Origin: Holophagales bacterium
Lineage (GTDB): Bacteria; Acidobacteriota; Holophagae; Holophagales; Holophagaceae
Assembly: GCA_031281385.1 (NCBI GenBank)
Contig: JAITFL010000169.1
Coordinates: forward strand, 1-30,265
Direction of reading: 5' to 3'
DNA length: 30,265 bases
The notes beneath the pieces were generated by a model. It had not been told where the DNA came from. It saw nothing but the letters and a program-made list of their open reading frames with translations, and ran no database searches. A program made the position numbers and the translations under genes. Below, piece after piece: positions 23,043-30,262 of this stretch (the first letter of the stretch is position 1; each line of letters opens with the position of its first letter).

Positions 23043-24125
23043 ATGCTGAAAAACTACATTTTTTGTTCCCTGCTTCTCCCTGCGCTCTTTGACGCGCCGC
23101 AGGTGCCGCCCTCCATAGGCGGGGCGATGTCAAAGCCAACCGTGCTAGATGCAAAGGCCGTCAAGGGCCTAGACAGGCACAAGCGCATGATAAAGGTGGC
23201 CAACTTAGAGGGAAACTTCATCTGCTCGTTGGAAGTTAGCGGGTACGCGCTAAAAGACGTATTAGACCGCTGCGTGATAAAGAAAGAGGACGATGGCTTC
23301 GACAGGCCGCTGGACATGGTGGTCACCGCTAAGGGGCGCAATGGCGGCAGGGTGCTCTTCTCCTACGGCGAAGTCTTTTTGACCAGCGACGAGGGTCCGC
23401 TGCTGGCAGACAGCGCGAGAATGATATTGCCCACGCACCACGGGCCTCTGAACGCCGGCAAGAATGACCCCACCATCATGCTGGACGTGAAAAAGCGGGA
23501 TGCCATATCGCTGGAAAGCTGCGTCTCATGCCACCACGGCCCGCCGCCTGAATCCCTACATTTTCCAAAGGGCTGGCTGCTGGTTGCTGCAAACGATGGC
23601 TTTCCGGGCCGCTACGTTGAGGAGCTGACGGAAATCAAGGTCACGCAGTCCGGCGTCAAGGTAGAGGCCCCGCCAAGGGGTTCTTCAAGGGACATGCTGG
23701 TCGAATCGCCAACCATCATTGGGCCGGACGGAAAGATCCATCAGTTTTCCCTAGAAGACTACCAGAAATTGCAAAAGCAAACCGCTACAGACATCGGCAT
23801 CGGTATAGGCAGGGGTTATCGCGGGGTCAGCGTGTGGGAGGGCGTGCCATTAAAAGAAATGCTGAAGCCCCTCTTGCCAAATTGCAGCATTGACACACGC
23901 AACACCTATGTGCTTGTGACAGGGGGCGACGGATACAGGGCCTCGTTCTCGGGCGCCGAGGTGTTCAGCAATTCGTTGGATAAATGCGTGTTGCTGATTG
24001 ACCGCAAGGACGGGAAAGAGCTGGGCAAAGGTTCTGGGGCCTTCACTGCCGTTCAGCGGACAGATTTCTATGTGGATAGAAATGTCAGGATGGTCAAGGA
24101 AATTAGGCTCATTGAAGTTAAATAG
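23043..24125 (+). CDS. secreted SUOX-fold protein with c-type haem motif
   Basis: A 360-aa exported protein when started at ATG 23043, which has AGGAG at 23034-23038 and begins with a signal peptide (MLKNYIFCSLLLPALFDAPQ). A longer frame from 22965 would overlap the receptor gene and bury the signal peptide. Two related halves resemble the oxidoreductase molybdopterin-binding (sulfite oxidase) fold: residues about 48-200 (SGYALKDVLDRC ... WLLVAANDGFPGRYVEELTEIKV) and about 240-360 (GRGYRGVSVWEGVPLKEMLK ... LVTGGDGYRASFSGAEV ... MVKEIRLIEV). A CVSCH haem-binding motif (160-164) lies inside the first half. I cannot identify a molybdenum-ligand Cys. It is very probably cotranscribed with the TonB receptor, suggesting a periplasmic redox or cofactor/metal-handling partner. 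The function is inferred, not known. Confidence 0.7.
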   Translation: MLKNYIFCSLLLPALFDAPQVPPSIGGAMSKPTVLDAKAVKGLDRHKRMIKVANLEGNFICSLEVSGYALKDVLDRCVIKKEDDGFDRPLDMVVTAKGRNGGRVLFSYGEVFLTSDEGPLLADSARMILPTHHGPLNAGKNDPTIMLDVKKRDAISLESCVSCHHGPPPESLHFPKGWLLVAANDGFPGRYVEELTEIKVTQSGVKVEAPPRGSSRDMLVESPTIIGPDGKIHQFSLEDYQKLQKQTATDIGIGIGRGYRGVSVWEGVPLKEMLKPLLPNCSIDTRNTYVLVTGGDGYRASFSGAEVFSNSLDKCVLLIDRKDGKELGKGSGAFTAVQRTDFYVDRNVRMVKEIRLIEVK

Positions 24126-24208
24126 CTGATTTGCGGCCATTTTTGGTGGTAGACTGGTCTTCGCAGACACAAATTTTGCAAAAATCTTTGTTGAAAAGCA
24201 AAGCAAAG

Positions 24209-24237
24209 TTGCTTTCTGTGATACGCTGCATTACAAT
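24209..24237 (+). promoter_or_regulatory. sigma70-type promoter of the HIT gene
   Basis: TTGCTT (24209-24214), exactly 17 bases, TACAAT (24232-24237). The expected start is near 24244, a few bases before the ribosome-binding site. The -35 overlaps the right arm of a small AAAGCA/TGCTTT hairpin. Confidence 0.55.
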
Positions 24238-24259
24238 TTTCTAATCCATGGAGGCGCCA

Positions 24260-24607
24260 ATGGCCGATCACTGTATTTTTTGCAAGATCATCAACAAGAA
24301 ACTTCCAGCAAAGCTTGTGCATGAAGACGACCAACTGATCGTGTTTATGGACATCAATCCCCAAGCCCCCTCCCACATGTTGATAGTGCCAAAGATCCAC
24401 ATCAACAGCTTGAACGAGTTGCAGCCGGAACACGCCCAGCTCCTTGGCCACGCCGTATTCGTTGCCAAAGACATTGCCAAGGAATGGGGCATAGCCGATG
24501 GCGGTTGGCGTCTAGTGGCCAACTGCGGCGATGATGCGGGCCAGTCTGTGTACCATGTGCATTTCCACATGCTCGGCGGCAAACAGATGAGCGGCCATAT
24601 GGCCTAG
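24260..24607 (+). CDS. HIT family protein (HinT-like purine nucleoside phosphoramidase)
   Basis: A 115-aa histidine-triad protein. HinT-type enzymes hydrolyse AMP-lysine, aminoacyl-AMP and related phosphoramidates in the cytoplasm. It starts CIFCKIINKKLPAKLV, contains VFMDINPQAPSHMLIVPK and the GWRLVANCGDDAGQSVYH segment, and ends with the catalytic HVHFHMLGG (H-x-H-x-H). An ATG at 24248 lies in frame upstream, but GGAGG (24250-24254) is placed correctly for ATG 24260 and would be inside the coding region of the longer version, so 24260 is chosen. It has its own promoter. A weak GCCAA/TTGGC hairpin plus six T follows the stop. Confidence 0.92.
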   Translation: MADHCIFCKIINKKLPAKLVHEDDQLIVFMDINPQAPSHMLIVPKIHINSLNELQPEHAQLLGHAVFVAKDIAKEWGIADGGWRLVANCGDDAGQSVYHVHFHMLGGKQMSGHMA

Positions 24608-24713
24608 AGCCAAGCGCATTCTGTGTTGGCAAGGCTTTTTTGGTATTAGCCGCAATTCAGCTTGCACAAAACATAAAAAAACTAATTCCGCCGTCTATGC
24701 GGGAAGGTTGGAT

Positions 24714-24735
24714 TTTCTGCGCCCGCCCGCAGAAA
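24714..24735. promoter_or_regulatory. hairpin just upstream of nnr
   Basis: TTTCTGCG (24714-24721), loop CCCGCC, CGCAGAAA (24728-24735): 8 perfect base pairs, ending 19 bases before the nnr start. There is no T-run. It may be a 5' UTR structure or the 3' end of the HIT transcript. Confidence 0.35.
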
Positions 24736-24754
24736 CCCTAGGATTACATTCCCC

Positions 24755-26176
24755 ATGAAGCCACTTTTGACAGCCGAGGAGATGAGGGCCCTTGAACAGC
24801 GGGCTATCCGCGAGTGGGGCATCCCATCCTTGGTCTTGCAGGAACACGCCGCAATGGGGGCGCTGGCGATGATTCCTAGTGGCGCACCCATAAACGTGTT
24901 GGCCGGCCCTGGCAACAACGGCGGGGATGCCTTGGCCTTGGCGCGACTGGCAAGGCTGCAAGGCAGGCAAGTGGATGTTTGGACGCTTGACCCAGAGCCA
25001 AAATGGAAAGGCGACGCGGCACTGCAAGCGCAGTTGTGGAAAGGCATTGGCGAACAGTGTAGGCACACCAACGAACCAGGCAAGGAAGCCCCCACTTGGC
25101 GTGGATGGGTGGTTGATGGGTTCTTTGGTCTGGGTGCAAGGTTGCCAATAGATGAAAGGGCGGCACATTGGGCAGACGCATTGGAAAGTGTCCGCTCGAT
25201 CAGCGATGTCAAGGTTCTCGCGCTGGATCTACCGACAGGGCTAAACCCAAGCACCTGCGAAATGCCGGGGCCTGTGATCAGGGCCGACTCAACGGCGGCT
25301 TTTGGCCACCTAAAAAGATGCCACGGCCTGATGCCCGCAAAAAAGCTGTGTGGCGAAATATCGCTCATATCCCTGCCCCTAAACGCAGGCCCCGACTGCG
25401 CAATGTTCATGCTGTCCAAGCCGCGGCTGAAAAAACCTCACTGGGACTCCAATAAATATGAGCATGGACACGTTGCCATCAGAGCAGGCGCAAAGGGTAT
25501 GGGTGGCGCGGCGGTACTGGCGGCGCTTGGGGCACTCAGGGGCGGGGCCGGACTTGTCACCGTGATGCCGGACGAGGGCGCTGCTGACACTATAGCGGCG
25601 CAAGTGCCAGAGGCGATAATGAGACCGTGGAGTGGTTCGCTGCCCCCAAAGGTTAACGTGCTGGTGGCAGGGCCCGGGGGCGTGACAGACATTCCAGAGT
25701 GGGACGGGCCGCTAGTGGTAGACGCTTCGGCATTAAAGGAAGGCGAAGGGCCAAAGTGGCTCTCGCGCCCACAGACTATAATCACCCCCCATTCTGGCGA
25801 GTTTTCGCGCCTATTTGGCCTACCAGCGCCGAAAGGCTTTCAAAGTCGTTTGGACACGCTGGAAAAATTGCCCAAGCAGTGCGAAGGTACGCTGATCCTC
25901 AAGGGCGCCCAAACCTTGGTCGCTGGCGGTGGATCCCCTTGCACCTTTGTGAACCCAACAGAACACCCCGGCCTCTCGACGGGCGGTACGGGCGATTTTT
26001 TGGCTGGACTTGCGGCGGCCAGGCTGGCCAGAAACTTGGAAGGCCCACTTGCTGCGGCCTGCGAAGCCGTGTGGCTCCACGGGGAAGCCGCCGACAGGCT
26101 CGGCTCTGGCCCACTCATCGCGAGGGATTTGGGGGACAGCCTAGCGGCGTTGATGAGAGAACTACACGGTGCCTGA
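24755..26176 (+). CDS. nnr: bifunctional NAD(P)H-hydrate epimerase / ADP-dependent dehydratase
   Basis: Repairs damaged, hydrated NADH and NADPH: the N-terminal YjeF_N domain epimerises the R and S forms, and the C-terminal ribokinase-like domain dehydrates S-NAD(P)HX using ADP. The 473-aa length is normal for the fused form. N-domain: LTAEEMRALEQRAI, VLAGPGNNGGDALALARL (about 48-65), VDGFFGLGARLP, LALDLPTGLNPSTC. C-domain: HVAIRAGAKGMGGAAVLAALG, VLVAGPGG, the ITPHSGEFSRLFG block, ILKGAQTLVA and the active-site STGGTGDFLAGLAAA with Asp414. The ATG lacks a strong Shine-Dalgarno. The end overlaps tsaE by 8 bases, a common pairing in bacteria. Confidence 0.94.
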   Translation: MKPLLTAEEMRALEQRAIREWGIPSLVLQEHAAMGALAMIPSGAPINVLAGPGNNGGDALALARLARLQGRQVDVWTLDPEPKWKGDAALQAQLWKGIGEQCRHTNEPGKEAPTWRGWVVDGFFGLGARLPIDERAAHWADALESVRSISDVKVLALDLPTGLNPSTCEMPGPVIRADSTAAFGHLKRCHGLMPAKKLCGEISLISLPLNAGPDCAMFMLSKPRLKKPHWDSNKYEHGHVAIRAGAKGMGGAAVLAALGALRGGAGLVTVMPDEGAADTIAAQVPEAIMRPWSGSLPPKVNVLVAGPGGVTDIPEWDGPLVVDASALKEGEGPKWLSRPQTIITPHSGEFSRLFGLPAPKGFQSRLDTLEKLPKQCEGTLILKGAQTLVAGGGSPCTFVNPTEHPGLSTGGTGDFLAGLAAARLARNLEGPLAAACEAVWLHGEAADRLGSGPLIARDLGDSLAALMRELHGA

Positions 26177-26591
26177 ACTCTTCCTTGCCAGCGAAGCCGC
26201 AATGGAAGAACTGGGGGCGCATCTTGCCGCTAGAACCCCGCCAGGCGGGACATGGCTTCTAGGGGGGGAACTGGGTTCGGGCAAGACCACTTGGGCCAGA
26301 GGCTTCGTACACGGCCTCGGTGGCGACCCAGGGCAAGTGTCCTCCCCCACTTACGCCGTGCTGCACCGCTATGAGCTTGACAAAGGGGCTGTATTCCACT
26401 TAGACCTGTACCGCCTTGGCCCATCGGGTGCATGGTCCCTTGGGTTGGAAGACTGCGTGACGGACAGCGACTGGCTGATAGTCGAATGGGCTGGGGCGGA
26501 GGGCCCTTGGGCGTCTGGCTGGGTCTCGCGCCTCGACTTGGCATACGCCCCAAATGGCAGGAACGCAGTTTGGTCGGGTTCCATAACGTGA
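26169..26591 (+). CDS. tsaE: tRNA N6-threonylcarbamoyladenosine biosynthesis ATPase TsaE
   Basis: The ATPase partner of TsaB-TsaD in making t6A37 of ANN-decoding tRNAs. The 140-aa product has a P-loop GELGSGKT (33-40), the TsaE signature SSPTYAVLHRY (about 59-69), VFHLDLYRLG (about 75-84) and LIVEWA (about 104-109). The last 30 residues are diverged and rather short. The start is GTG at 26169, overlapping the last 8 bases of nnr; this keeps the usual number of residues ahead of the P-loop and implies translational coupling. tsaB and tsaD are not in the window. Confidence 0.93.
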   Translation: MPELFLASEAAMEELGAHLAARTPPGGTWLLGGELGSGKTTWARGFVHGLGGDPGQVSSPTYAVLHRYELDKGAVFHLDLYRLGPSGAWSLGLEDCVTDSDWLIVEWAGAEGPWASGWVSRLDLAYAPNGRNAVWSGSIT

Positions 26592-26725
26592 TGCCCTACT
26601 CGCAATATCGCCATTATTTTGTTTTTGGGTCAACTATTCAATCTTTGCTTGAAATTAAAGCTGTTTTATAGCCAAAACTGTTTTTTTACCGCTTGCCGAT
26701 CAGTGCGCCCAGTGCGAATAAATTA

Positions 26726-26753
26726 TTGAAAAAACGAAAAACTTTGGTAGCAT
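26726..26753 (+). promoter_or_regulatory. candidate promoter of pepA
   Basis: TTGAAA (26726-26731), a 16-base A-rich spacer, TAGCAT (26748-26753). It lies in the 180-base tsaE-pepA gap, which otherwise holds only A/T-rich sequence with T-runs near 26620 and 26681. Confidence 0.4.
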
Positions 26754-26754
26754 G

Positions 26755-26773
26755 ATTGATGGAGGCAATCAAT
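26755..26773 (+). promoter_or_regulatory. hairpin presenting the pepA Shine-Dalgarno in its loop
   Basis: ATTGAT (26755-26760), loop GGAGGCA, ATCAAT (26768-26773). The loop is the ribosome-binding site itself, and the first two bases of the ATG (26772-26773) are in the stem. A 6-bp A/T-rich stem is weak, so any effect would be modest or temperature-dependent. Confidence 0.35.
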
Positions 26774-28247
26774 GTCAAAGATAGAAATTAGCGCCCAATC
26801 TGGCAAAGATTTCACGGGCGATGCCCTTATTGTGCCAGTTTTCTCTGGAAGGGAGAGGCACCGCCTCCCGCTTGCCATCAGCAAGGTAGCCAGGCTGGCA
26901 ATGGACGAAGGCGACTTTAAGGCGGAGTACTTGGAGACAGTTCCCCTGCACCGTCCCAATGGCGTCAAGGGCTGCCGTTGGATACTGCTGGCCGGCCTTG
27001 GCGAAGAGGAAAAAGTCACCCTCAACAAGATACGCAAGACCATAGGCGCCGCCGTACGCTTCTGCATGAAAAAAGGATGGAAGTCCATCGGGCTCCTTTC
27101 GCCCACCACATCAAACATGGGGCCGAGCCAAGTGCAGACAGCCGCGCTTGAAGGCGCACTACTGGCTGACTACGACTTCTCCGACTTCCGCAGCAAGCCA
27201 GAGGCGACCCACTTGGAGCGCATAGAGGTTTTCACAAACAACGATGACAACCGCAAACTCCGTAGGCATCAGACCATAATAGAAATAGGGGTGGCAGCAA
27301 ACCACCTAGTCCGCGACTTGGTCAATACCCCTGCCGCCGACATGCACCCGGACGCATTCACCGCCAAAGCAAAGTCATTGGCGGCAGAAAACAAGATAGC
27401 CATTGATGTGCTGTCGCCCGAAGAACTGGAAAAGGGAGGATTCAGGGCCCTTCTGGCCGTAGGCAAGGGTTCGGCCCATCAGCCCCGCGTGATAAAACTC
27501 GACTACACACCAAGCGAAAAAGCCAAAAAGCATATTGTGCTGGTCGGCAAGGGCGTCTGTTTTGATTCCGGCGGGCTGTCGCTGAAGGACGCCACCAACA
27601 TGGAAACCATGAAGGACGACATGGCTGGCGCGGCTGTGGCCCTTGCCACGACAATTGCCTGCGCCAAGGCTGGCGTCCCCGTAAAAGTTACGGCCATCTG
27701 CGGCCTAGTCGAAAATATGCCGGGTGGCTCGGCCTACAAGCCAGGGGACATTCTGCGCTCGCGCAGCGGCAAGACCATCGAAGTCCTTAACACCGATGCA
27801 GAGGGTCGCCTAGTTTTGGCCGACTTGCTGCACTGGGCCAGCGAGTTGGGCGCAGACCACGTCATTGACTTAGCCACCCTGACCGGGGCCTGCCTTGTTG
27901 CGCTTGGTGATGGCGTTTCGGGCGTCTTTGGGACAGACCAAAGACTGGTTGAGCGCATGCTGGACGCCGGAGCGTCAGTCGGGGAGCACCTTTGGAACCT
28001 CCCCTTGGTAGAGGAATACCGCGAACTCTTAAAGAGCAACGTGGCCGACATCAAAAACATCACCAGCGCGCGTTGGGGTGGGGCCATCACTGCAGCCCTT
28101 TTCTTAAAGGAATTCGTTGGGGCCTCGTCTTGGGCGCACGTTGACCTTTCTAGCGTATGGACTACAACCGAGAAGGACTATAGGACGGCGGGCGGAACAG
28201 GGGAGGGGCCCAGGTGGCTCTTGGAGCTGATCGCCGGACAATTATAG
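26772..28247 (+). CDS. pepA: leucyl aminopeptidase (M17 family)
   Basis: Cytoplasmic hexameric two-metal exopeptidase that removes N-terminal residues from peptides; in E. coli PepA also binds DNA in XerCD recombination and pyrimidine regulation. The 491 aa have an N-terminal macro-like domain (about 1-165) and a catalytic domain with ANHLVRDLVNTPAADMHPDAF, VGKGVCFDSGGLSLK (about 253-267), MKDDMAGAAV and the M17 signature NTDAEGRL (340-347), holding metal ligands Asp342 and Glu344 and the catalytic Arg346. The C-terminus WAHVDLSSVWTTTEKDYRTAGGTG is typical. Start ATG 26772 has GGAGG at 26761-26765. It is monocistronic or leads into the IHF gene. Confidence 0.95.
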   Translation: MSKIEISAQSGKDFTGDALIVPVFSGRERHRLPLAISKVARLAMDEGDFKAEYLETVPLHRPNGVKGCRWILLAGLGEEEKVTLNKIRKTIGAAVRFCMKKGWKSIGLLSPTTSNMGPSQVQTAALEGALLADYDFSDFRSKPEATHLERIEVFTNNDDNRKLRRHQTIIEIGVAANHLVRDLVNTPAADMHPDAFTAKAKSLAAENKIAIDVLSPEELEKGGFRALLAVGKGSAHQPRVIKLDYTPSEKAKKHIVLVGKGVCFDSGGLSLKDATNMETMKDDMAGAAVALATTIACAKAGVPVKVTAICGLVENMPGGSAYKPGDILRSRSGKTIEVLNTDAEGRLVLADLLHWASELGADHVIDLATLTGACLVALGDGVSGVFGTDQRLVERMLDAGASVGEHLWNLPLVEEYRELLKSNVADIKNITSARWGGAITAALFLKEFVGASSWAHVDLSSVWTTTEKDYRTAGGTGEGPRWLLELIAGQL

Positions 28248-28253
28248 ATAGAT

Positions 28254-28276
28254 ATATTTCCGCACGGCGGAAATAT
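28254..28276. terminator. perfect hairpin after pepA
   Basis: ATATTTCCGC (28254-28263), loop ACG, GCGGAAATAT (28267-28276): 10 base pairs, starting 7 bases after the pepA stop. There is no downstream T-run, so factor-independent termination is uncertain. Confidence 0.5.
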
Positions 28277-28344
28277 GGCACTTGACTAGCTGCGCCAAAG
28301 AATAGGGCAGGAAACCTCATATTCCATTTTCAGGGAGCAGAAAC

Positions 28345-28650
28345 ATGGAAATAAGCGGAACACTTACCAAGGCCAACCTATCCAGGCATCTGATGAACAC
28401 GTTGGGGTTGACCAAAAAAGATTCGGACATCCTCGTCAACACCTTTCTGAATAGCATCATCTCCGCATTGAGGGCGGGGGAAAGCGTGGAGCTGCGCGGA
28501 TTTGGCAGCTTTAGGCTGCGGGAGAGGAAACCCAGGATTGGAAGGAACCCACGCAGCGGGCAGTCTATCCAAGTGCCTTCCAAGCGTGTCGTCTTTTTCA
28601 AGCTGGGCAAAGACCTCAAAGCGAAAATGGTTGAGCCGGAAGCTGAATAG
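28345..28650 (+). CDS. HU/IHF-family DNA-bending protein (IHF-like)
   Basis: A 101-aa histone-like nucleoid protein. It has the helical N-terminus (LTKANLSRHLMNTLGLTKKDSDILVNTFLNSI split over residues 7-38), the signature VELRGFGSFRLRERKPRIGRNP (about 48-69) covering the DNA-binding beta-arm with its intercalating proline, and VPSKRVVFFKLGKDLK near the C-terminus. The FGSFRLRERKPRIGRNPRSG pattern resembles IHF subunits more than HU, but whether it works as a homo- or heterodimer cannot be told. It starts at ATG 28345 with GGAG (28333-28336). It converges with the RlaP gene, with only 26 bases between the stops. Confidence 0.88.
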   Translation: MEISGTLTKANLSRHLMNTLGLTKKDSDILVNTFLNSIISALRAGESVELRGFGSFRLRERKPRIGRNPRSGQSIQVPSKRVVFFKLGKDLKAKMVEPEAE

Positions 28651-28676
28651 GAAAAATAAGCCGCAGCACAGCTTTT

Positions 28677-29441
28677 TCACACCAAGCCACTAGCCAGCGC
28701 GTCCAAAAATAGCCTATTCAGGCCGTCAAAGTCGCCAACGCGCCCCTCGGGGAGCGAATCCATCTGCTCTCTGAGAAGGGGCAGGGTTTCTTCTATAAAG
28801 TCGTTCAGGGGAGCTATCTTTGGCGCCTCCTCTAACTCTGGCGTGTTTAGCTTTATCCTGAGCAATTTGTCAATTTCCTGCGTCAGTTCCGCCCCGGCCT
28901 CGGCCGCCACCAATTCCGAGAAAAGCACAGGGGGAGGAGTATTGTTTCTCAATACCCATTTGCAAGCGAGGATTGGACGGATTACGTACAAGTATTTTTT
29001 TGGCCTGACCAAGTCGTGCTTCAGGTATTCCTTGTAATTCCCCTCTGCCATGTGCAAATAGCTGTACATACATGATTTTGGCGAAAAATATTTTGCAAAG
29101 TGCTTGCTCATCGCCTGCCATTCAGGTGTGGTTTTATAGACTATCGGCGAATTGGTCCACTCGAAGAGCGTGGGGTTGGCTTTGTGAAGCAGTCGCAGGG
29201 CCTTTTGCAAATCCCACCCGTTGATGTCCAAGGTCTTGTCCAACTGCCACTCGATGACGTCCCTAGTATGCTCCAGCTTCAGATAGAAATTTGTTTCGCG
29301 CAGATACACAAAGCGGACATCGTAGTCGCTGTCGGGCGATGCGAAACCCCAAGCGCGCGAGCCGGATTCCACCGCGTGAAGGACGCACACGCGCTCATTC
29401 AGCTCTATTTCTTTCAGCTTTTGGGAGATGAGGTTTCGCAT
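28677..29441 (-). CDS. RlaP-type predicted nucleotidyltransferase
   Basis: A 254-aa protein of the DNA polymerase beta-like nucleotidyltransferase superfamily (YcgL/RlaP group, linked to RNA-repair contexts in other genomes). The active-site pattern is clear: ESGSRAWGFASPDSDYDVRFVY, with Gly27-Ser28 and metal-binding Asp39 and Asp41. Family blocks DINGWDLQKALRLLHKANPTLFEWTNSP, SYLHMAEGNYKEYL and RPKKYLYVIRPILACKWV follow. The substrate is unknown. Its start (ATG 29441) lies 28 bases inside the end of the upstream membrane-protein gene, so the two are probably translated together. No RNA ligase or other repair gene is adjacent in the window. Confidence 0.82.
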   Translation of the reverse strand: MRNLISQKLKEIELNERVCVLHAVESGSRAWGFASPDSDYDVRFVYLRETNFYLKLEHTRDVIEWQLDKTLDINGWDLQKALRLLHKANPTLFEWTNSPIVYKTTPEWQAMSKHFAKYFSPKSCMYSYLHMAEGNYKEYLKHDLVRPKKYLYVIRPILACKWVLRNNTPPPVLFSELVAAEAGAELTQEIDKLLRIKLNTPELEEAPKIAPLNDFIEETLPLLREQMDSLPEGRVGDFDGLNRLFLDALASGLV

Positions 29442-30055
29442 GTCGCATTCTTGTCGAACGGCAATTTCAACAGGCCAAGCATGAGCGCTGCCGCCAGCGC
29501 GGCCCTTATGTAAAGGAATTGGGCGGAAAATTTCTCCGCCTTTTTAAGCTTTTGTGACAGAGCCTCTTTCTGCTTGGCAGGAATGGACTCTTGGGATATT
29601 TGCGCCCTTAGCTCTGTGATCTTTGGGGTGGCTATGGACTGGCTGGCCAGGCACATGGTCAGGGCGGCTGCGCCTGCGGCGGCCCACAGCCTGAGCGGGC
29701 CGATGGCTTCGGTGTCAGAAATATGGTTGATCCAGCGCGGCAGCCAAGACAGCAGCATGGGCAGGCCAAAGCCAAACCAAGCGCACAAGTCTATCTCCGA
29801 AATACTGGGCGGCCTGCCCAAAAAGAAATCGGTCAGCTTGAAACTTAGCCAAAGCGCCAATAGCGCAAAAGATAAAAATGGCCGGCGCCGCCCGAGCAAA
29901 TTTGTCAGCGAGGACAGCACGCTAAGGATTATCAAGGCAGACAGAATTGGCAAACCAAAGGACCCGCTCAAGAAATAGGAAAGCGCAATGCCAAGCCACA
30001 GCGCCAATATTGCGGTGGAGCAGGCATCGAGTATCCTGAGTGTTTTGGCCAGCAT
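29414..30055 (-). CDS. hypothetical integral membrane protein
   Basis: 213 aa, no family recognised. Hydrophobic segments are at about 12-34, 35-56, 60-80, 89-107, 120-140 and 180-200, giving probably five or six membrane spans. Between the last two lies a charged, helical, Lys/Glu-rich stretch (about 147-176: ITELRAQISQESIPAKQKEA..., likely a short coiled coil). The C-terminal tail is polar. ATG at 30055 is preceded by an A/T-rich region without a clear Shine-Dalgarno. The 28-base overlap with the RlaP-type gene suggests a two-gene operon; a functional link is only inference. Confidence 0.6.
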   Translation of the reverse strand: MLAKTLRILDACSTAILALWLGIALSYFLSGSFGLPILSALIILSVLSSLTNLLGRRRPFLSFALLALWLSFKLTDFFLGRPPSISEIDLCAWFGFGLPMLLSWLPRWINHISDTEAIGPLRLWAAAGAAALTMCLASQSIATPKITELRAQISQESIPAKQKEALSQKLKKAEKFSAQFLYIRAALAAALMLGLLKLPFDKNATCETSSPKS

Positions 30056-30067
30056 GATATTTTAATT

Positions 30068-30129
30068 CTAATTCAAAATTGCCTCCATGCAATTTTGAAT
30101 TAGTCGGCTGCGGCGAGACGCGGCTCGCC
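30068..30129 (+). repeat. two-hairpin dispersed repeat, copy 2
   Basis: CTAATTCAAAATTGC (30068-30082), loop CTCCAT, GCAATTTTGAATTAG (30089-30103): 15 perfect base pairs. Then comes a GC-rich tail containing AGTCGGCTGCGGCGAGACGC with a second hairpin GGCGAG (30112-30117), loop ACGCGG, CTCGCC (30124-30129). The tail differs from the copy at 20748-20806 at only a few positions, and the second stem keeps its pairing. Confidence 0.7.
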
Positions 30130-30130
30130 T

Positions 30131-30161
30131 CTTGGTATCCGATGTTCCATCGGATACCAAG
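30131..30161. repeat. 14-bp perfect hairpin
   Basis: CTTGGTATCCGATG (30131-30144), loop TTC, CATCGGATACCAAG (30148-30161). No T-run. It is part of the hairpin cluster at the right edge. Confidence 0.7.
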
Positions 30162-30164
30162 GCC

Positions 30165-30262
30165 GCCCTGTTGGGCTTTGCGGAAGTGTCGGCTTCCCCC
30201 AGCTTTTCGTCCTACTGCATATTTCAGCTTCGTTCTGGCCTCACGAAATGCTACGCATTTCG
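30165..30262. repeat. cluster of three further hairpins at the right edge
   Basis: GCCC-TGTT-GGGC (30165-30176), GGAAG-TGTCGG-CTTCC (30182-30197) and CGAAATGC-TAC-GCATTTCG (30244-30262). No coding frame is supported in 30056-30265. Confidence 0.55.

Noticed and set aside
30068..30262. CRISPR array or integron attC site at the right edge
   Set aside because: The hairpins differ in sequence and spacing, with no repeated direct unit separated by spacers and no attC-type R/L core sites; no cas or integrase gene is nearby.
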